DNA from: Chlorobaculum sp. MV4-Y | GTDB taxonomy: Bacteria > Bacteroidota > Chlorobiia > Chlorobiales > Chlorobiaceae | Assembly: GCF_025244685.1 (NCBI RefSeq) | Contig: NZ_CP104202.1 | Span: forward strand, 134,501-198,500 | DNA length: 64,000 nucleotides | Direction of reading: 5' to 3' | In this document: positions 17,166-27,873 of the stretch, one piece after another | How positions within the stretch are numbered: the stretch's first letter is position 1 | Layout of the letters: every line of letters begins with the position of its first letter | Made by a program: the position numbers and the translations under genes | The notes under the pieces: generated by a model | Told to the model about the DNA's origin: nothing | What the model saw: the letters and a program-made list of their open reading frames with translations, nothing else | The model's database searches: none

Positions 17166-18700
17166 TTAAAAAGGTGCAGCGTCCGAATTGTTGATGAAAC
17201 TGTCCATGTCGAGCGGCGGTGGTTCGGGCAGCGATGCCTCCAGATAGCCGCCTCCACGGGCGGGTTCGGGCTGCGGCTGTCCGCTATCGGCGGCTGTCAG
17301 GTAGCTGTTGGCCGTTGACTGGAAGCGCCCGTAGTTCTTCAGGAAGAGCAGCCTGACCGTGCCGATCGGGCCGTTTCGCTGTTTGCCGATGACCACCTCG
17401 GCGATGTCCTTGGTCGAGGAGCCGTCCTCGAAGTTCTTGATGCCGTACATCTCCGGCCTCGACAGGAACATGACCATGTCAGCGTCCTGCTCGATGGAGC
17501 CGGATTCGCGAAGGTCGCTGAGCTGCGGCCGGCGGTCGCCGGAGCGCTGTTCAACCGAACGGTTGAGCTGCGCCAGCGCGATGACCGGGATGTTCAGCTC
17601 CTTGGCGAGCGCCTTGAGCGAACGCGAAATCTGCGCGATCTCCTGCTCGCGGTTCGACTTGCCATCCCTGACCGGCGTGACGAGCTGGAGGTAGTCCACC
17701 ACCACCATGCCGATGCCATGCTCCTGTTTCATCCGGCGGGTCTTGGCGGTCAGCTCCATAATCGAGATGCCCGGCGTGTCGTCGATGAAGAGCTTGGCGT
17801 CGGCCAGCGAATCCATGCTGTTGATGATCTTGTTCATCATCTCCGGCGAAATCTGGCCGCGTCTTACGAGCTGCGACTCGACGTACGCCTCGGCGCACAT
17901 CAGCCTGAGCGCGAGCTGAATCTCCGCCATTTCGAGGCTGAAGAAGAGCACCGGCGTATTGAAGTTCACCGCCGCGTTGCGCGCGAGTGCGAGGGCGAAT
18001 GCTGTCTTGCCCGCCGATGGACGGGCGGCGATGATGATCATGTCCGAAGGCTGGAATCCGGCGGTGTACTCGTCAAGCTCCGAAAAGCCCGACCCGATGC
18101 CAGTGACCGACGAGTGGGAGGAGCCGAGATTTTCGATCATCCTCGTCGCGGTCTTGAGAAGCTCCTTGATGCTGGTCGCCTTTTTTTGACGCCCGCCTGC
18201 GAAATGTTGAAGAACTGTTGCGAGGCGTTTTCGACCAGGTCGAAGATGTCCATCGAGGTGTTGTAGGCCGCACTCGAAATGTGCGACGAAATCGAAATCA
18301 ACCGCCGGTAGAGGTATTTCTCCTTCACCAGCCGGGCGTAGAACTCGATGTTCGCCGAGCTGATCACCTTGCCCGAAAGCTCACCGAGGTAGGGGCGTCC
18401 GCCGATGTTCTCCAGCTCACCCATGCGCGACAACTCTTCGCTCACCGTGATGAGGTCGATGGCCTGCCGCTTCTGGTAGAGCTGCATCATCGCCTTGTAG
18501 ATGATCTGGTGGCGCTTTTCGTAAAAGACCGCTTCGCCGTTGTCGCCGAAAATCTGGATCACCTGTTCGATCGGATCGTCTTCGAGCAGGATGCAGGCGA
18601 GCACCTCCTGCTCGACCTCCAGCGAATAGGGAGGCACACGGCTCTCCTTGCTGAAGTCGATGTCACGGCTTAAATCTACTTGTGCTTCGCGCGGCTTCAT
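17166..18700 (-). CDS. dnaB: Replicative DNA helicase DnaB (frameshifted as given)
   Basis: Hexameric helicase of the replication fork, 511 residues when one base is restored (1535 bp plus 1 is 512 codons). The start is ATG 18700 (MKPREAQVDLSR). The N-terminal primase-binding domain, with PPYSLEVEQEVLACIL, ends at about 18190. The frame breaks at the T7 run 18181-18187; one more base links GVKKK to ATSIKELLKTATRMIENLG. The RecA-like core has the Walker A AARPSAGKTAFAL, VVVDYLQLV, and LSDLRESGSIEQDADMV. Because DnaB is essential, a sequence error or transcriptional slippage is more likely than true loss. Confidence 0.93.
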
Positions 18701-18741
18701 TCCTCGTGCTTTCCTCGTCCTTTCATGATTTCCATATCCGG

Positions 18742-19368
18742 TCAGCCGTTCGGGCAGACCTTGTCGTAATGCGCCCGGAGCATCTGCACATCCTCCCAGC
18801 AGAGGCGCTTCCAGTTCGGATTTCTCAACAGCGCCGCCGGGTGGTAGGTGACGACGCAGTCGAACCCTTTCCACTTGATGATGCGGCCCCGCATCGAACC
18901 CATCGACTGGGTGTTTTCGAGAATGGTGTTGGCTGCCACCCGGCCGAGCAGGAGCAGCACTTTCGGGTTGATGATCTCAAGTTGCTGCATGAGCCACGGT
19001 TTGCAGCAGTCGATTTCGTCAGCGAGCGGATTGCGGTTCTCCGGTGGACGGCACTTGATGATGTTGCCGATGTAAACGTCCTTGCGTTCGAAGCCGATGG
19101 CGAGCAGAATCTTGTCGAGCAGCTGGCCCGAGCGGCCTACGAACGGGCGGCCCTGCGCGTCTTCATCCGCTCCAGGGGCTTCACCTATAACGAACAGACC
19201 GGCTTTGGGATTCCCTTCGCCGAACACCACGCTCCTGCGGGTCTCTGCCAGACGGCACTTGCGGCATTCAAGGGTGATCGGGCGGAGATCGTCGAGACCC
19301 TGCTCCGGAGAGTTCGGCTGCGCTGGTTCTTCCTGAACGGGGTCGAAAAGGGATTCCTGCGTTATCAT
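18742..19368 (-). CDS. Uracil-DNA glycosylase, family 4 (iron-sulfur)
   Basis: Excises uracil from DNA to start base-excision repair. It has 208 residues from ATG 19368; the frame is open upstream to 19416, but that would overlap coaBC. Four cysteines that bind the 4Fe-4S cluster are visible: C35 and C38 (ECRKC), C106 (IIKCRPPE) and C121/C122. The catalytic-pocket motifs are GEAPGADEDAQGRPFVGRSG (about 62-81) and YHPAALLRNP near the C-terminus. It lies 19 bp downstream of coaBC on the same strand, so they are probably co-transcribed. Confidence 0.93.
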   Translation of the reverse strand: MITQESLFDPVQEEPAQPNSPEQGLDDLRPITLECRKCRLAETRRSVVFGEGNPKAGLFVIGEAPGADEDAQGRPFVGRSGQLLDKILLAIGFERKDVYIGNIIKCRPPENRNPLADEIDCCKPWLMQQLEIINPKVLLLLGRVAANTILENTQSMGSMRGRIIKWKGFDCVVTYHPAALLRNPNWKRLCWEDVQMLRAHYDKVCPNG

Positions 19369-19387
19369 GAAACGTCGTGCTTTGAAA

Positions 19388-20602
19388 TTAACGTGGCAGG
19401 ATGGTTTCGACCGCATCGAGCAGCTTCGCAGCGGCCTTCTCCTTCGAGAGCAGCGGCAGTTCGGTGACGCTGCCGTCGCGCCCGAGCAGGGTCAACACGT
19501 TGGTATCGACCTCGAAGCCTGACGTATGGCCATTGTAGATGTTGAAGGCGATGAGGTCGAGCTGCTTGTCTGTCAGCTTTTTTCGGGCGTAGTCGATGCC
19601 GCCCGCCGTTTCGAGGGCGAAGCCGACGGCGAGCTGACCGGGCTTCCGGTTCGTCGCGAATTCGGCGAGAATGTCCGGATTCCTGACAAGACGAATCTCC
19701 ATCTCCGCATCCTTCTTCTTGATCTTGCCTTCGACCGACGCTTCGGGGCGGTAATCGGCCACTGCTGCTGCGCCGATGAAGAGATCGCAGTCGTCGAAGA
19801 GCGGTCGGGCTGCCGCGAGCATCTGCTCCGCGCTCTCGACGTCGATGCGCTCCACGCCCGGCGGCGTCGGCAGGTTGACCGGCCCGGTCACGAGGCGCAC
19901 GACCGCGCCGCGCCGGGCCGCATCGGCGGCGATGGCGAAGCCCATCTTGCCGGAGGAGTAGTTCGAGAGAAAGCGCACGCCATCGATCTTCTCCCGTGTC
20001 GGCCCGGCGGTCACGACCACCGTTTTGCCGTTGAGCGCCGATTTTTCCGGCGTGGCGAGCATTCCGGCGAGTGCCTCAAAGATTGTTTCCGGTTCGGGCA
20101 TCCGTCCAAGCCCGCACTGGCCCGATGCGAGCGAGCCGCTTTCGGGTTCGAGGATGCGGCAGCCCTCTTCGGCAAGCGTCGAAAGGTTGCGCTGCACCGA
20201 GAGGGAGTTGTACATATGGCCGTCCATGGCGGGTGCGATCAGCACCGGCTTGTCGGGGCGGAGGGTGAGGAAGCAGAGCGAGAGCATGTCGTCGCAAAGC
20301 CCGGTGGCGAGACGCGCGAGGGTGTTGGCTGTGGCGGGTGCGATGACGAAGGCGTCGGCCCACTCGCCAAGCGAGATGTGGCGGGTGTACTCGCCTTCGG
20401 TATCCGCCGTAAAGATGCCGGTGAGCACCGGGCGGTTCGACACGGTCGCCAGCGACAGTTCGCTGACGAACTTCAGTGCCGAGGTGGTGGCAAGCACCTG
20501 CACGTCGGCTCCCGACTTTTTCAGAAGCCTGACCAGTTGTGGCGTTTTGTAGGCAGCGATGCCGCCGGAGATGCCGAGAAGAATGTTTCTGCCAGTCAGC
20601 AC
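19388..20602 (-). CDS. coaBC: Bifunctional phosphopantothenoylcysteine decarboxylase/synthetase
   Basis: Carries out two steps of coenzyme A synthesis: ligation of cysteine to 4'-phosphopantothenate and decarboxylation of the product. It has 404 residues. The N-terminal flavoprotein CoaC half (1-185) shows GISGGIAAYKTPQLVR, APATANTLARLATG, PAMDGHMY and the GQCGLGRMPEPE loop with its active-site cysteine. The C-terminal CoaB half (190-404) shows TAGPTREKIDGVRFLSN(YSSG), GAAAVADYRPE and KIKKKDAE. The length and order are standard. Confidence 0.95.
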   Translation of the reverse strand: MLTGRNILLGISGGIAAYKTPQLVRLLKKSGADVQVLATTSALKFVSELSLATVSNRPVLTGIFTADTEGEYTRHISLGEWADAFVIAPATANTLARLATGLCDDMLSLCFLTLRPDKPVLIAPAMDGHMYNSLSVQRNLSTLAEEGCRILEPESGSLASGQCGLGRMPEPETIFEALAGMLATPEKSALNGKTVVVTAGPTREKIDGVRFLSNYSSGKMGFAIAADAARRGAVVRLVTGPVNLPTPPGVERIDVESAEQMLAAARPLFDDCDLFIGAAAVADYRPEASVEGKIKKKDAEMEIRLVRNPDILAEFATNRKPGQLAVGFALETAGGIDYARKKLTDKQLDLIAFNIYNGHTSGFEVDTNVLTLLGRDGSVTELPLLSKEKAAAKLLDAVETILPR

Positions 20603-20678
20603 TGTTGACTCAGGAATCGATGGTTCCGTTCTGTGGAAATATTCTTAAAGGTATGAAAAATAACAAGTGTACGAAGCT

Positions 20679-23600
20679 TTACTCTTTTTTGTCTTTCTCT
20701 TTCTCCTGCTCCTTCTTTTTTCCTCCGAACAGACGATCCCAGAACTGGCCCCAGGTGTGGAACTTCTCTCGGTACGAGACGCTGACGCCCCAGTTTTCGG
20801 TCGGCTTCTGCAGGTTGGTGTAGGTGGCGTCACTGGTGGTCATGCCGTAAGAGCGGAACGCCTCGACATAGACCTTCGGGGTGACGCGGTACTCGATCTT
20901 CTGCGAAGAACCGTTGTAGTAGTTCGTTGTGGTGCTGCTGCCCGCGACGGGTGTTGTGTGGGTGCCGACAAACCTCACCTTGCCGCCGGTACCCGGCACA
21001 AGCATGGCGTAGGAGACCTCCAGGCCGCTGAGGTTGCCGTTCGCGCCGGTGCCGAGGTTGACGTTGAAGCTCTCCAGTCCGGCCAGATTCTGCACGATGC
21101 TCGAAATCTGCGAGGAGAGCAGGCCGGTGCCTGCGGAGATGCCGACGCTCGATACGGGGCTGACTCCTCTGGACCCCTGCCGCTCCGGATTGAGGTACCA
21201 CTGCCTTGAAAAGAGCATGGAGATGACGTTCAGGTCGGCGTTCGGATCGACGTGGCTTGCCTGCCGCCCGATCATGTTGGCTGATGAGTAGGGCTGTGAG
21301 TCGTCGTTCAGGTAGTAGCCCATGCGCACGTCCGGCTTTTCGATGGTGCCGCTGACGGCGATGAGCAGGCGGACGTTGTCGCGCTCGCCAGTCTGCGCGT
21401 CGGTCACCGTTACCTGTTTGCCGCCATAGATGTCGACCAGGTGGCCATCCCTGATCTCTTCGTTATTCCATGCTACCCAGCCGCTGTTTTCGAGGTCGAA
21501 GCTTGTGTTCGAGAAGGTGTATTTGCCGCCGGAGATATCGATCGAACCGAACAGGCTGAATCGTTGCCCTGATTTGTTGACCACGAGCGACAGGTTGTTC
21601 ATCGTCGCTTCGATCCGCTCGCCCCTGATCCGGTCGAAAATCATGGTGCCTTTGATCGGCGCGCTGTTCGAGAGCCTGAGATTCTTGATTTGCAGGATGT
21701 CGAGCAGGTTGTAGCGAAACTCCAGTTTTTCCGGTAGTGCGTTTGTTTCAGCCAGTTTCGGCGAGGGGCGGCGTGGCACGAAGGTGATGTATTTTTCAAC
21801 GCCAATGTATTTGGCGCCTTCGCTCGATCCTTTGCGGTAGAGGCTGAAATTGGTTGAGGTCAGTACGAGATCGCCCTCGGCGACAGGTGCGGTCAGCTCG
21901 CCGTAGAAACGAAGATTGTTGCTCGTGCCACGGATGGTGCCGAAGGAGGTGTCGTCCTTCATGTCCTTTTTGTTGTAGAGCAGCAGGTCGCTGAGCGTAC
22001 CGCTGATGTTGGCCGTGACGGGTTTCAGCCCGTCGAGGCCGATCATGCCGCTAACCGTGCCGGAACCCTTCTCGGTGTCTCTGAGTTCGATGCGGCCGAG
22101 GTCGATTCGCGAAGGCGTTCCGGTGATCTGGCCGTTAATCTGGTAGGTGACCTGCGTCGGCGCGATCCGGATTCTGGTATCCCTGAGTCGGGTGGTCAGG
22201 TAGATGTTTGGTTTCGGCATTGAGCCGGTGACACGCAGGTCGGTCGGTATGACTCCTTCGGCATGGTCGAAGATCGGGACGATGTAGGTGACGATGCCGG
22301 CCGACAGGTCGTTCGAGCGCATGGCGATATTGATTGGCCGGTTTTCGGGTATCCTGACCTCTGCTGGCGAGTAGTTCAGTACCAGCGGAACCGTCCCGGA
22401 ACCCGTGATGGTGTTGACCGGTACTGTCGCGGTAGTTCCGGCTTGCGCAGCCGCGCCCCGGCTTTCGTAGTCAAAACGCAACTGATTTCCGGCGTGGCGG
22501 GCCGTCACGTGCACCGCACCGACATTGAGCTGGTCCCAGGTGACGCCGGAGCCTCTCAGGTCGAGGTCGCTCGTCTTCGAACCGGGTGCGCCGCTGACTG
22601 TGAAGTCCGCGTTGACGGTGCCGCTCATTGGCTTCAGCGCGGAGTCGGGCAGAAAGTATTTCGCTTCGGTCAGGTTGATGCCGGAGAGCGTTCCGCGAAA
22701 GGTTCCGGAGACGCTGTTGCTGAGCAGCCCGTCCAGTTGCAGCGACTGCGCGCCCTTCGCAAATCTGACGTGGTTGAAACGGATAAACTCTTTTGCGACA
22801 TCGAGTGTGCTGCCGGGCGCGGTCTGCCAGACGCCACTCGGGGTGGTGAAGGCAAGCCTGTCGATGGAGACGGCGGCAGCGTTGCCGGAGCGCCGGGCAG
22901 TGAAGACCGCGCTCAGCTTTTCCGAGAACCGGGGCATGGCAAGATCAAGCGAGGCCGCGAGGCGGCCATTGTCGAACGATGACACCAGGCGCAGGTTTTT
23001 CAGCTCCCTGCCGAACGTGTTTATCGTGCCCGCTGTGCCGGAGAGACGAGCCGCTGCAACGCCACCCGCCGTGCATTCCATCGATCCCGTCATCGCAGTG
23101 TTGCCCAGCTGGAACGATGGCCCGTTGGAAAGCGTGGTGCTGGAGAGAGCGGTGTCCATCGAGAGGCGGCCTCCCGAAAAGGAGGCTTTACCGGAGGCGG
23201 AGCCTTTGAACCGGAACTCTTTTGCCGGAAGCAAAGGCTTGAGTGGTGTGAGGTCACGCACGGCAAGCCTGTAGTTGAAGGCCCAGGGCGAGGGCCCGCG
23301 TGGAAGCTGAATGGCTGTGGTGCTGCCGGTTTCTCTTGCGACGCAGGCCGCCGCCATTTGAAGGGCCTCAATCATCTGGCTCATCGACGCAGAGCCCTGG
23401 ACGGCGAGGTCGACGGCTTCACTTTCGAGTGACACCGCCGAGGAGCCGGCGTTCTGCACGATGCTGGCCGAAATCGTCGAGCGCTCCCTGAAGTGGAAGT
23501 CGCTGAACGACGACGGCTCCAGCACGAAGCTGGCCTTGATGTTCAGAGAGGCGGGATCGAACCCCTGCCCCTTCAGGTCGAACCGGCCGTTCAGGTCGCT

Positions 23601-25196
23601 CCTGAAATCCTGACGTGTGGTGGCTTTGGACAGATCGAGTTTTCTGACGCTGCCGCCGGCACTGTAAGAAGGCGCCGGGCTTGAGAAATCGATGAGGCCC
23701 GCCATGATGAGGCTGGCTCCATCAGGGCTTTTGAGGTCAGTTGAAAGATCGGCCTTCTTGCCCTTCAGGTCGAGGGTGATCGAGCCTGACGAGATAGTCT
23801 GCTGCTGCCAGAACGCGCTCTTTACGGAGGTTTCGAGATGGGCGTTTTCGATGCCGGAAGCGCTGCCGGTACCGTTGAACGAACCCGAACCGGAAAAGCC
23901 ACTCTTAACGCCCCTGATGCCAAGCAGCCGGTTCGGTTCGGTTTTTTCAATGTCGAACTCCCCGTCAAGCTGATACTTTCCACCGCCCAGCCGCTTTGTG
24001 TCAAATTTGGTCGATCCGCTGCCGATGGCGGTCTTGAAATCGATGCCGGTTATCCACTGATCGAGCCGCCCCCTCAACATGCCACTGAAGTTCACATCGC
24101 CAGCCTCTTTGGCGCGCGTGCGGAAACGCTCGTCGGTGATTACTTTCGTGAGCAGTGCCGAAGAGAGCTTCGATTTGTCGATTTGCAGGTTGAACGAGAG
24201 GCTTTCCGGGTCGAGAATGTTGAGCATTTTACCCTGAAACGCAATGTGGCTGCCGTTATATTCAATGCTCGTCGGCAGGATTTCAAGGTCGCTGAAGGTG
24301 CCTTTCGCATCGCCTTTCATGCGGTACACGCCGGAGGGCAGCGCCGGAATCGGGATGAACCGGTTCAGCTCGGAGGTGTCGATGCCCAGCGACTCGACAT
24401 GGATGAATGTTTTTTTGTTCAGCAGGCTCTTTTTCGAGATGCCGGAGAAGATATCGAGTCCGTCGATGGAGACCGACAGCTTTGCGTGGCTTTTTGCGGT
24501 TTCGAGGTCGAGACCGAGCACGTCGCTCCGCACCGAGGAAAAGGCCAGCGATCCGGAACCCTTTTTGAGCGTCAGCCCACGGTCAGGCATGGTGAACTGC
24601 ATCTGCCTGATTGTGCCCATGAACTCGTACTTGGCAACAAAAGCCTTCGACATGTCGAGCTGGAGATTTTGCAGCCGGTAAGCGGGCGCGTTGGCTGGCT
24701 TCCACGACAGCGCGCTGTTTCTGAGTTTGAGCTGTCTGGCGCGAAACTTTTCGATATCCAGCACCAGAGGCAATTCCGGATGCCTTCTTGTGAAGATTTT
24801 CCCGATATTGAGCTGCCCTCCGGGATACTCGACGATGCTGGCCTGGCCACCGTCGACATTGACTTCCCTGAACGACAACAGCGTGATCTTCGGCTTGAGG
24901 AGCGAAAGAAAATTGAACTTCAGGGTGAGTCTGTCTGCGCGGGCCACGGGTTTCGCGGCTCCTTCCTCGAAGATACCGGGACCGACGAGGGTGAGCTCGT
25001 CAGGGAAGCGCAGTTTGACCTCTTTCAGTTCGAGCCGCCCCCGGTACTCATTGTTGAACATCGACAGGAGCTGTTTTTTGGCGAACAGATCCACCATACC
25101 GCTGTTGAGCACCAGGGCGGCGGCGATGCAGAGAACGATGACGACGGCCGATGCGGCGGTCATCACGAAAAAACTGAATTTCTTGACTCTATCCAC
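20679..25196 (-). CDS. tamB: TamB-like (AsmA/DUF490) envelope assembly protein
   Basis: 1505-residue protein with one N-terminal transmembrane anchor (about 8-32, [21 protein letters not shown]). A very long beta-rich periplasmic body made of repeating short strands follows. The last ~350 residues form the TamB/DUF490 domain ([48 protein letters not shown]). AsmA-like proteins of this type bridge the inner and outer membranes and carry lipids or aid outer-membrane protein assembly. The start overlaps the rfaE2 stop by eight bases, linking it to LPS genes. The C-terminus is lysine-rich ([13 protein letters not shown]). Confidence 0.88.
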   Translation of the reverse strand: MDRVKKFSFFVMTAASAVVIVLCIAAALVLNSGMVDLFAKKQLLSMFNNEYRGRLELKEVKLRFPDELTLVGPGIFEEGAAKPVARADRLTLKFNFLSLLKPKITLLSFREVNVDGGQASIVEYPGGQLNIGKIFTRRHPELPLVLDIEKFRARQLKLRNSALSWKPANAPAYRLQNLQLDMSKAFVAKYEFMGTIRQMQFTMPDRGLTLKKGSGSLAFSSVRSDVLGLDLETAKSHAKLSVSIDGLDIFSGISKKSLLNKKTFIHVESLGIDTSELNRFIPIPALPSGVYRMKGDAKGTFSDLEILPTSIEYNGSHIAFQGKMLNILDPESLSFNLQIDKSKLSSALLTKVITDERFRTRAKEAGDVNFSGMLRGRLDQWITGIDFKTAIGSGSTKFDTKRLGGGKYQLDGEFDIEKTEPNRLLGIRGVKSGFSGSGSFNGTGSASGIENAHLETSVKSAFWQQQTISSGSITLDLKGKKADLSTDLKSPDGASLIMAGLIDFSSPAPSYSAGGSVRKLDLSKATTRQDFRSDLNGRFDLKGQGFDPASLNIKASFVLEPSSFSDFHFRERSTISASIVQNAGSSAVSLESEAVDLAVQGSASMSQMIEALQMAAACVARETGSTTAIQLPRGPSPWAFNYRLAVRDLTPLKPLLPAKEFRFKGSASGKASFSGGRLSMDTALSSTTLSNGPSFQLGNTAMTGSMECTAGGVAAARLSGTAGTINTFGRELKNLRLVSSFDNGRLAASLDLAMPRFSEKLSAVFTARRSGNAAAVSIDRLAFTTPSGVWQTAPGSTLDVAKEFIRFNHVRFAKGAQSLQLDGLLSNSVSGTFRGTLSGINLTEAKYFLPDSALKPMSGTVNADFTVSGAPGSKTSDLDLRGSGVTWDQLNVGAVHVTARHAGNQLRFDYESRGAAAQAGTTATVPVNTITGSGTVPLVLNYSPAEVRIPENRPINIAMRSNDLSAGIVTYIVPIFDHAEGVIPTDLRVTGSMPKPNIYLTTRLRDTRIRIAPTQVTYQINGQITGTPSRIDLGRIELRDTEKGSGTVSGMIGLDGLKPVTANISGTLSDLLLYNKKDMKDDTSFGTIRGTSNNLRFYGELTAPVAEGDLVLTSTNFSLYRKGSSEGAKYIGVEKYITFVPRRPSPKLAETNALPEKLEFRYNLLDILQIKNLRLSNSAPIKGTMIFDRIRGERIEATMNNLSLVVNKSGQRFSLFGSIDISGGKYTFSNTSFDLENSGWVAWNNEEIRDGHLVDIYGGKQVTVTDAQTGERDNVRLLIAVSGTIEKPDVRMGYYLNDDSQPYSSANMIGRQASHVDPNADLNVISMLFSRQWYLNPERQGSRGVSPVSSVGISAGTGLLSSQISSIVQNLAGLESFNVNLGTGANGNLSGLEVSYAMLVPGTGGKVRFVGTHTTPVAGSSTTTNYYNGSSQKIEYRVTPKVYVEAFRSYGMTTSDATYTNLQKPTENWGVSVSYREKFHTWGQFWDRLFGGKKKEQEKEKDKKE

Positions 25197-25686
25197 CGGT
25201 CTGTTGGGGGCAATGAAGTTGAATGATGGTCTCGATGATGCCGGTTGTCGAGCGGCCTTCGAGCAGCGGCACGGTCAAAACGGAGCCGCCGTGTTCGATG
25301 ACGGTTTTGGCTCCGGCGATTTTTTCGACCGGCCAGTCAGCTCCTTTGACCAGAATGTCCGGCAAGAGCAATTCGATCAGCGCTTCTGGCGTATCGTCGT
25401 CGAAGAGCGTGACGGCATCGACCGACGCCAGCGCCGAGAGCACTTCGGCCCGGTCTTGCTCCGCCGCCACCGGTCTTTTCGGGCCTTTGAGCCGTCTGAC
25501 CGAAGCGTCAGTGTTCAGCCCGATAACGAGTCGGTCGCCCAGTTGGCGGGCTGCCGAAAGATAGCGCACATGACCGGCGTGGAGGATGTCGAAACAGCCG
25601 TTGGTGAATACGACTTTTTCTCCGGCAGCCTGCCAGTTTCTGGTCTTCAGTACGATTTCGTCTCGGGTGAGCACTTTGGGGGGCAT
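25189..25686 (-). CDS. rfaE2: D-glycero-beta-D-manno-heptose 1-phosphate adenylyltransferase
   Basis: Nucleotidyltransferase (HldE C-terminal domain as a stand-alone protein) that makes ADP-heptose for LPS core assembly. It has 165 residues. Motifs are [16 protein letters not shown] (28-43) with the HxGH signature at 36-39, [17 protein letters not shown], and ILVKGADW near residue 113, followed by GRSTTGIIE corresponding to the ISSSxI-type loop. It is translationally coupled to tamB and heads the minus-strand unit facing the divergent acyltransferase gene. No heptose kinase half is present. Confidence 0.93.
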   Translation of the reverse strand: MPPKVLTRDEIVLKTRNWQAAGEKVVFTNGCFDILHAGHVRYLSAARQLGDRLVIGLNTDASVRRLKGPKRPVAAEQDRAEVLSALASVDAVTLFDDDTPEALIELLLPDILVKGADWPVEKIAGAKTVIEHGGSVLTVPLLEGRSTTGIIETIIQLHCPQQTGG

Positions 25687-26007
25687 CTCTCTTTCCGGGT
25701 CTTCAGATTTCAGGCCTAATTCATATTAATTAAATATAATTCGAGACTCAAGAGTCCCTAAAAAGTTGTTCGCTCCTTTCGCGGGCGTCTCATTGCCGGT
25801 GAAATTTGTCGCCCGCCGTTGTTGCGCTATTCTCTGACCGGGGCAGCACTTCGTGTTTTCCATGTTTTCTCCGGTTTCGTACCTTCAGAAAGGTTTTGCG
25901 CTCAGGATTGCTTTTTCAGGTGCAGCGCGGCCTTTTCTGCCCGTTTTCCGGGATAAAGGATGATTTCAATGGATGGCGGTTATGAATATGAATAAGGTGC
26001 GTGTTGC
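25687..26007. other. Divergent spacer between rfaE2 and the lipid A acyltransferase
   Basis: 321 bp without a credible gene. An AT-rich tract at 25715-25745 (TAATTCATATTAATTAAATA and onwards) is the likely place for rfaE2 promoter elements. No clear operator, riboswitch or repeat is seen in the rest. Confidence 0.5.
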
Positions 26008-26940
26008 ATGAGCATCGATCGAAACAGGCTCAGAAAGAGAGTGAAACGCACCATGCGCCCGGCATTGGATATCGTGACCTACGGGGTGGTCATGTTGCTC
26101 GGCGCTCTGGTTCGTATGTTGAGCCGGGAACAGACCCGCCGCCTGGCCTGTTTTATCGGGGACTTCATACACAGGGGCATCGGGCTCAGGCGGGATATGG
26201 TTTACAGGAACCTCAGCTTGACCTTCCCTGAAAAATCTTCAGAAGAGATCGGCCGCATTGCGACGGCCATGTATCGCAATGTTGCCAGTACGCTGCTCGA
26301 AGTGCTGCGACTGCCCTTGATCCGCAACCGCGGCGATGCTGCCTCGCTGGTCGATATCAAAGGCGACGACGCTTTCTGGGAGTGGCAACGCAGCGGAAAG
26401 ACGGGCGCAGTGATGGTGTCGGCCCATTACGGCAACTGGGAGTTGATGGCGACGGCCTTCGGCCTTTTGATCTGCCCCGTCACCATCATCGTCAAGCGGC
26501 TGCACAATGAGCGGGTTGACCGCAAAATGAACGATTACCGGACCATGCGCGGTAACCGTGTGGTCTATCCGAAGCAGTCGATCCGGGAGGGATTGCGCCT
26601 GTTGCAGAACGGCGGTACGCTGGCTATTCTCGGCGACCAGTCTGATCCGGATGAGGCCAATTTCGGCGAGTTTCTTGGCCGTCGCACCACCATGTTCCAC
26701 GGTGCAGCCTTCTTTGCGCTCCGGGCGAAAGTGCCATTGTTTGTGCCCATATGCACCAGCAACGGTGATGGCCGCTACACCATCACACTTACCCATATCG
26801 ATACCTCCGATCTCTCCTTCAACAAGACGGACATCGCCATCCTTGCCGCTCGATACACCAGTGCGATCGAAGCGCAGATTCGCCGCCGCCCCGAAGAGTG
26901 GTTCTGGCTGCACGACCGCTGGAAGCGGGGTTGTGATTGA
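26008..26940 (+). CDS. Lipid A biosynthesis lauroyl/myristoyl acyltransferase (LpxL/HtrB family)
   Basis: Transfers a secondary fatty acyl chain to lipid A at the inner membrane. It has 310 residues from ATG 26008; an AAGG lies about 11 bases upstream. There is a hydrophobic helix near 20-38. The catalytic H-x4-E motif is HYGNWE (H140, E145), in the segment MVSAHYGNWELMATAFG. Further conserved blocks are GDQS(DPDEANFGEFLG) and RRRPEEWFWLHDRWK at the C-terminus. It opens the polysaccharide locus and diverges from rfaE2. Confidence 0.93.
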   Translation: MSIDRNRLRKRVKRTMRPALDIVTYGVVMLLGALVRMLSREQTRRLACFIGDFIHRGIGLRRDMVYRNLSLTFPEKSSEEIGRIATAMYRNVASTLLEVLRLPLIRNRGDAASLVDIKGDDAFWEWQRSGKTGAVMVSAHYGNWELMATAFGLLICPVTIIVKRLHNERVDRKMNDYRTMRGNRVVYPKQSIREGLRLLQNGGTLAILGDQSDPDEANFGEFLGRRTTMFHGAAFFALRAKVPLFVPICTSNGDGRYTITLTHIDTSDLSFNKTDIAILAARYTSAIEAQIRRRPEEWFWLHDRWKRGCD

Positions 26941-26988
26941 GGCAAAACGTGGATTTTCAGTACCCTTAATTATTGAAGCACACAAATT

Positions 26989-27843
26989 ATGAGCGCAGGG
27001 AAAAAAGGTGTTATCTACACCTGCATTACCGGTGGGTATGATGAGTTACTGAACCATACGTTTATCAGTCCTGAGTGGGATTATGTCTGTTTTTCGGATA
27101 ATATGGGTATCCAAAATGAAAAAAACGCTCAATGGGAAATCAGGCCATTGCGCTTTGAAAAGCTTGATGATGTTAGAAATCAGCGATGGCACAAACTGCA
27201 TCCTCATCTCCTGTTTCCGGAACATGGGGTGAGTTTGTGGGTTGATGCTAATATTGATATTGTGGATGGAGATATCTTTAATGATATAGACAGGGCGCTA
27301 AGCGCCAACCTCTTGATAGCTTCTTCGTTGCATCCGGAGAGGAATTGCATCTATGATGAGTTTGATGCATGTCGTCAGCTTGGTAAGGATGATCCGGACG
27401 TCATGGGAAGACAGGAGTATTTGATAAAAAAAGATGGTTTTCCAAAGGCAAACGGGTTATTTGAGACAAATATCATTTTTCGACGCCATTCCAGCTCAAC
27501 GGTGATCACTATTATGGAAGAATGGTGGTATTGGGTGGAGCGGTATTCGAGAAGAGATCAGCTCAGTTTTACCTATGTCCTCTGGAAAAATGATTATACC
27601 CTTGAGCCCCTGTCGTCTTTTTCTTACAGGTACAGTTCTGGTGTTCGGTTCAGGTATGGTGTTTTTCATATAACAAAGGAGGAGCTGATAAAGCAAAAGG
27701 CAGCACTTGAAAAAGAGAAGCAGAGATTTGATATGTCGATATGTGGGCGGCTCATTAAGGTGTTGCATAAAGTCAGAAAGTCAACGGCCAAAAGGTGGCG
27801 CCGAATGAAAAATACAGTTAATCAACTCTATATTTTGTTGTAA
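26989..27843 (+). CDS. DUF616/TOD1-type glycosyltransferase-like protein
   Basis: 284 residues. The N-terminal VIYTCITGGYDELL (9-22) and DYVCFSDN match the DUF616 family, a glycosyltransferase-like domain. VSLWVDANIDIVDGD (about 80-94) supplies a DxD-like nucleotide-sugar/metal site. The basic C-terminal tail (KVRKSTAKRWRRMKN) suggests membrane association. The DNA is clearly AT-richer than in flanking genes, indicating acquisition. It converges on the next gene, 30 bp between stops. Donor and acceptor are unknown; a role in surface-glycan decoration is inferred from the locus. Confidence 0.75.
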   Translation: MSAGKKGVIYTCITGGYDELLNHTFISPEWDYVCFSDNMGIQNEKNAQWEIRPLRFEKLDDVRNQRWHKLHPHLLFPEHGVSLWVDANIDIVDGDIFNDIDRALSANLLIASSLHPERNCIYDEFDACRQLGKDDPDVMGRQEYLIKKDGFPKANGLFETNIIFRRHSSSTVITIMEEWWYWVERYSRRDQLSFTYVLWKNDYTLEPLSSFSYRYSSGVRFRYGVFHITKEELIKQKAALEKEKQRFDMSICGRLIKVLHKVRKSTAKRWRRMKNTVNQLYILL

Positions 27844-27873
27844 GTGATGGGCGTTTTGAGTCTGTCAATAGTT

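Noticed and set aside
23838-25226. 462-codon open frame on the plus strand opposite tamB
   Set aside because: It is antisense to the long TamB gene, has low-complexity charged composition, and no domain; the GC-rich codon pattern of tamB explains it.
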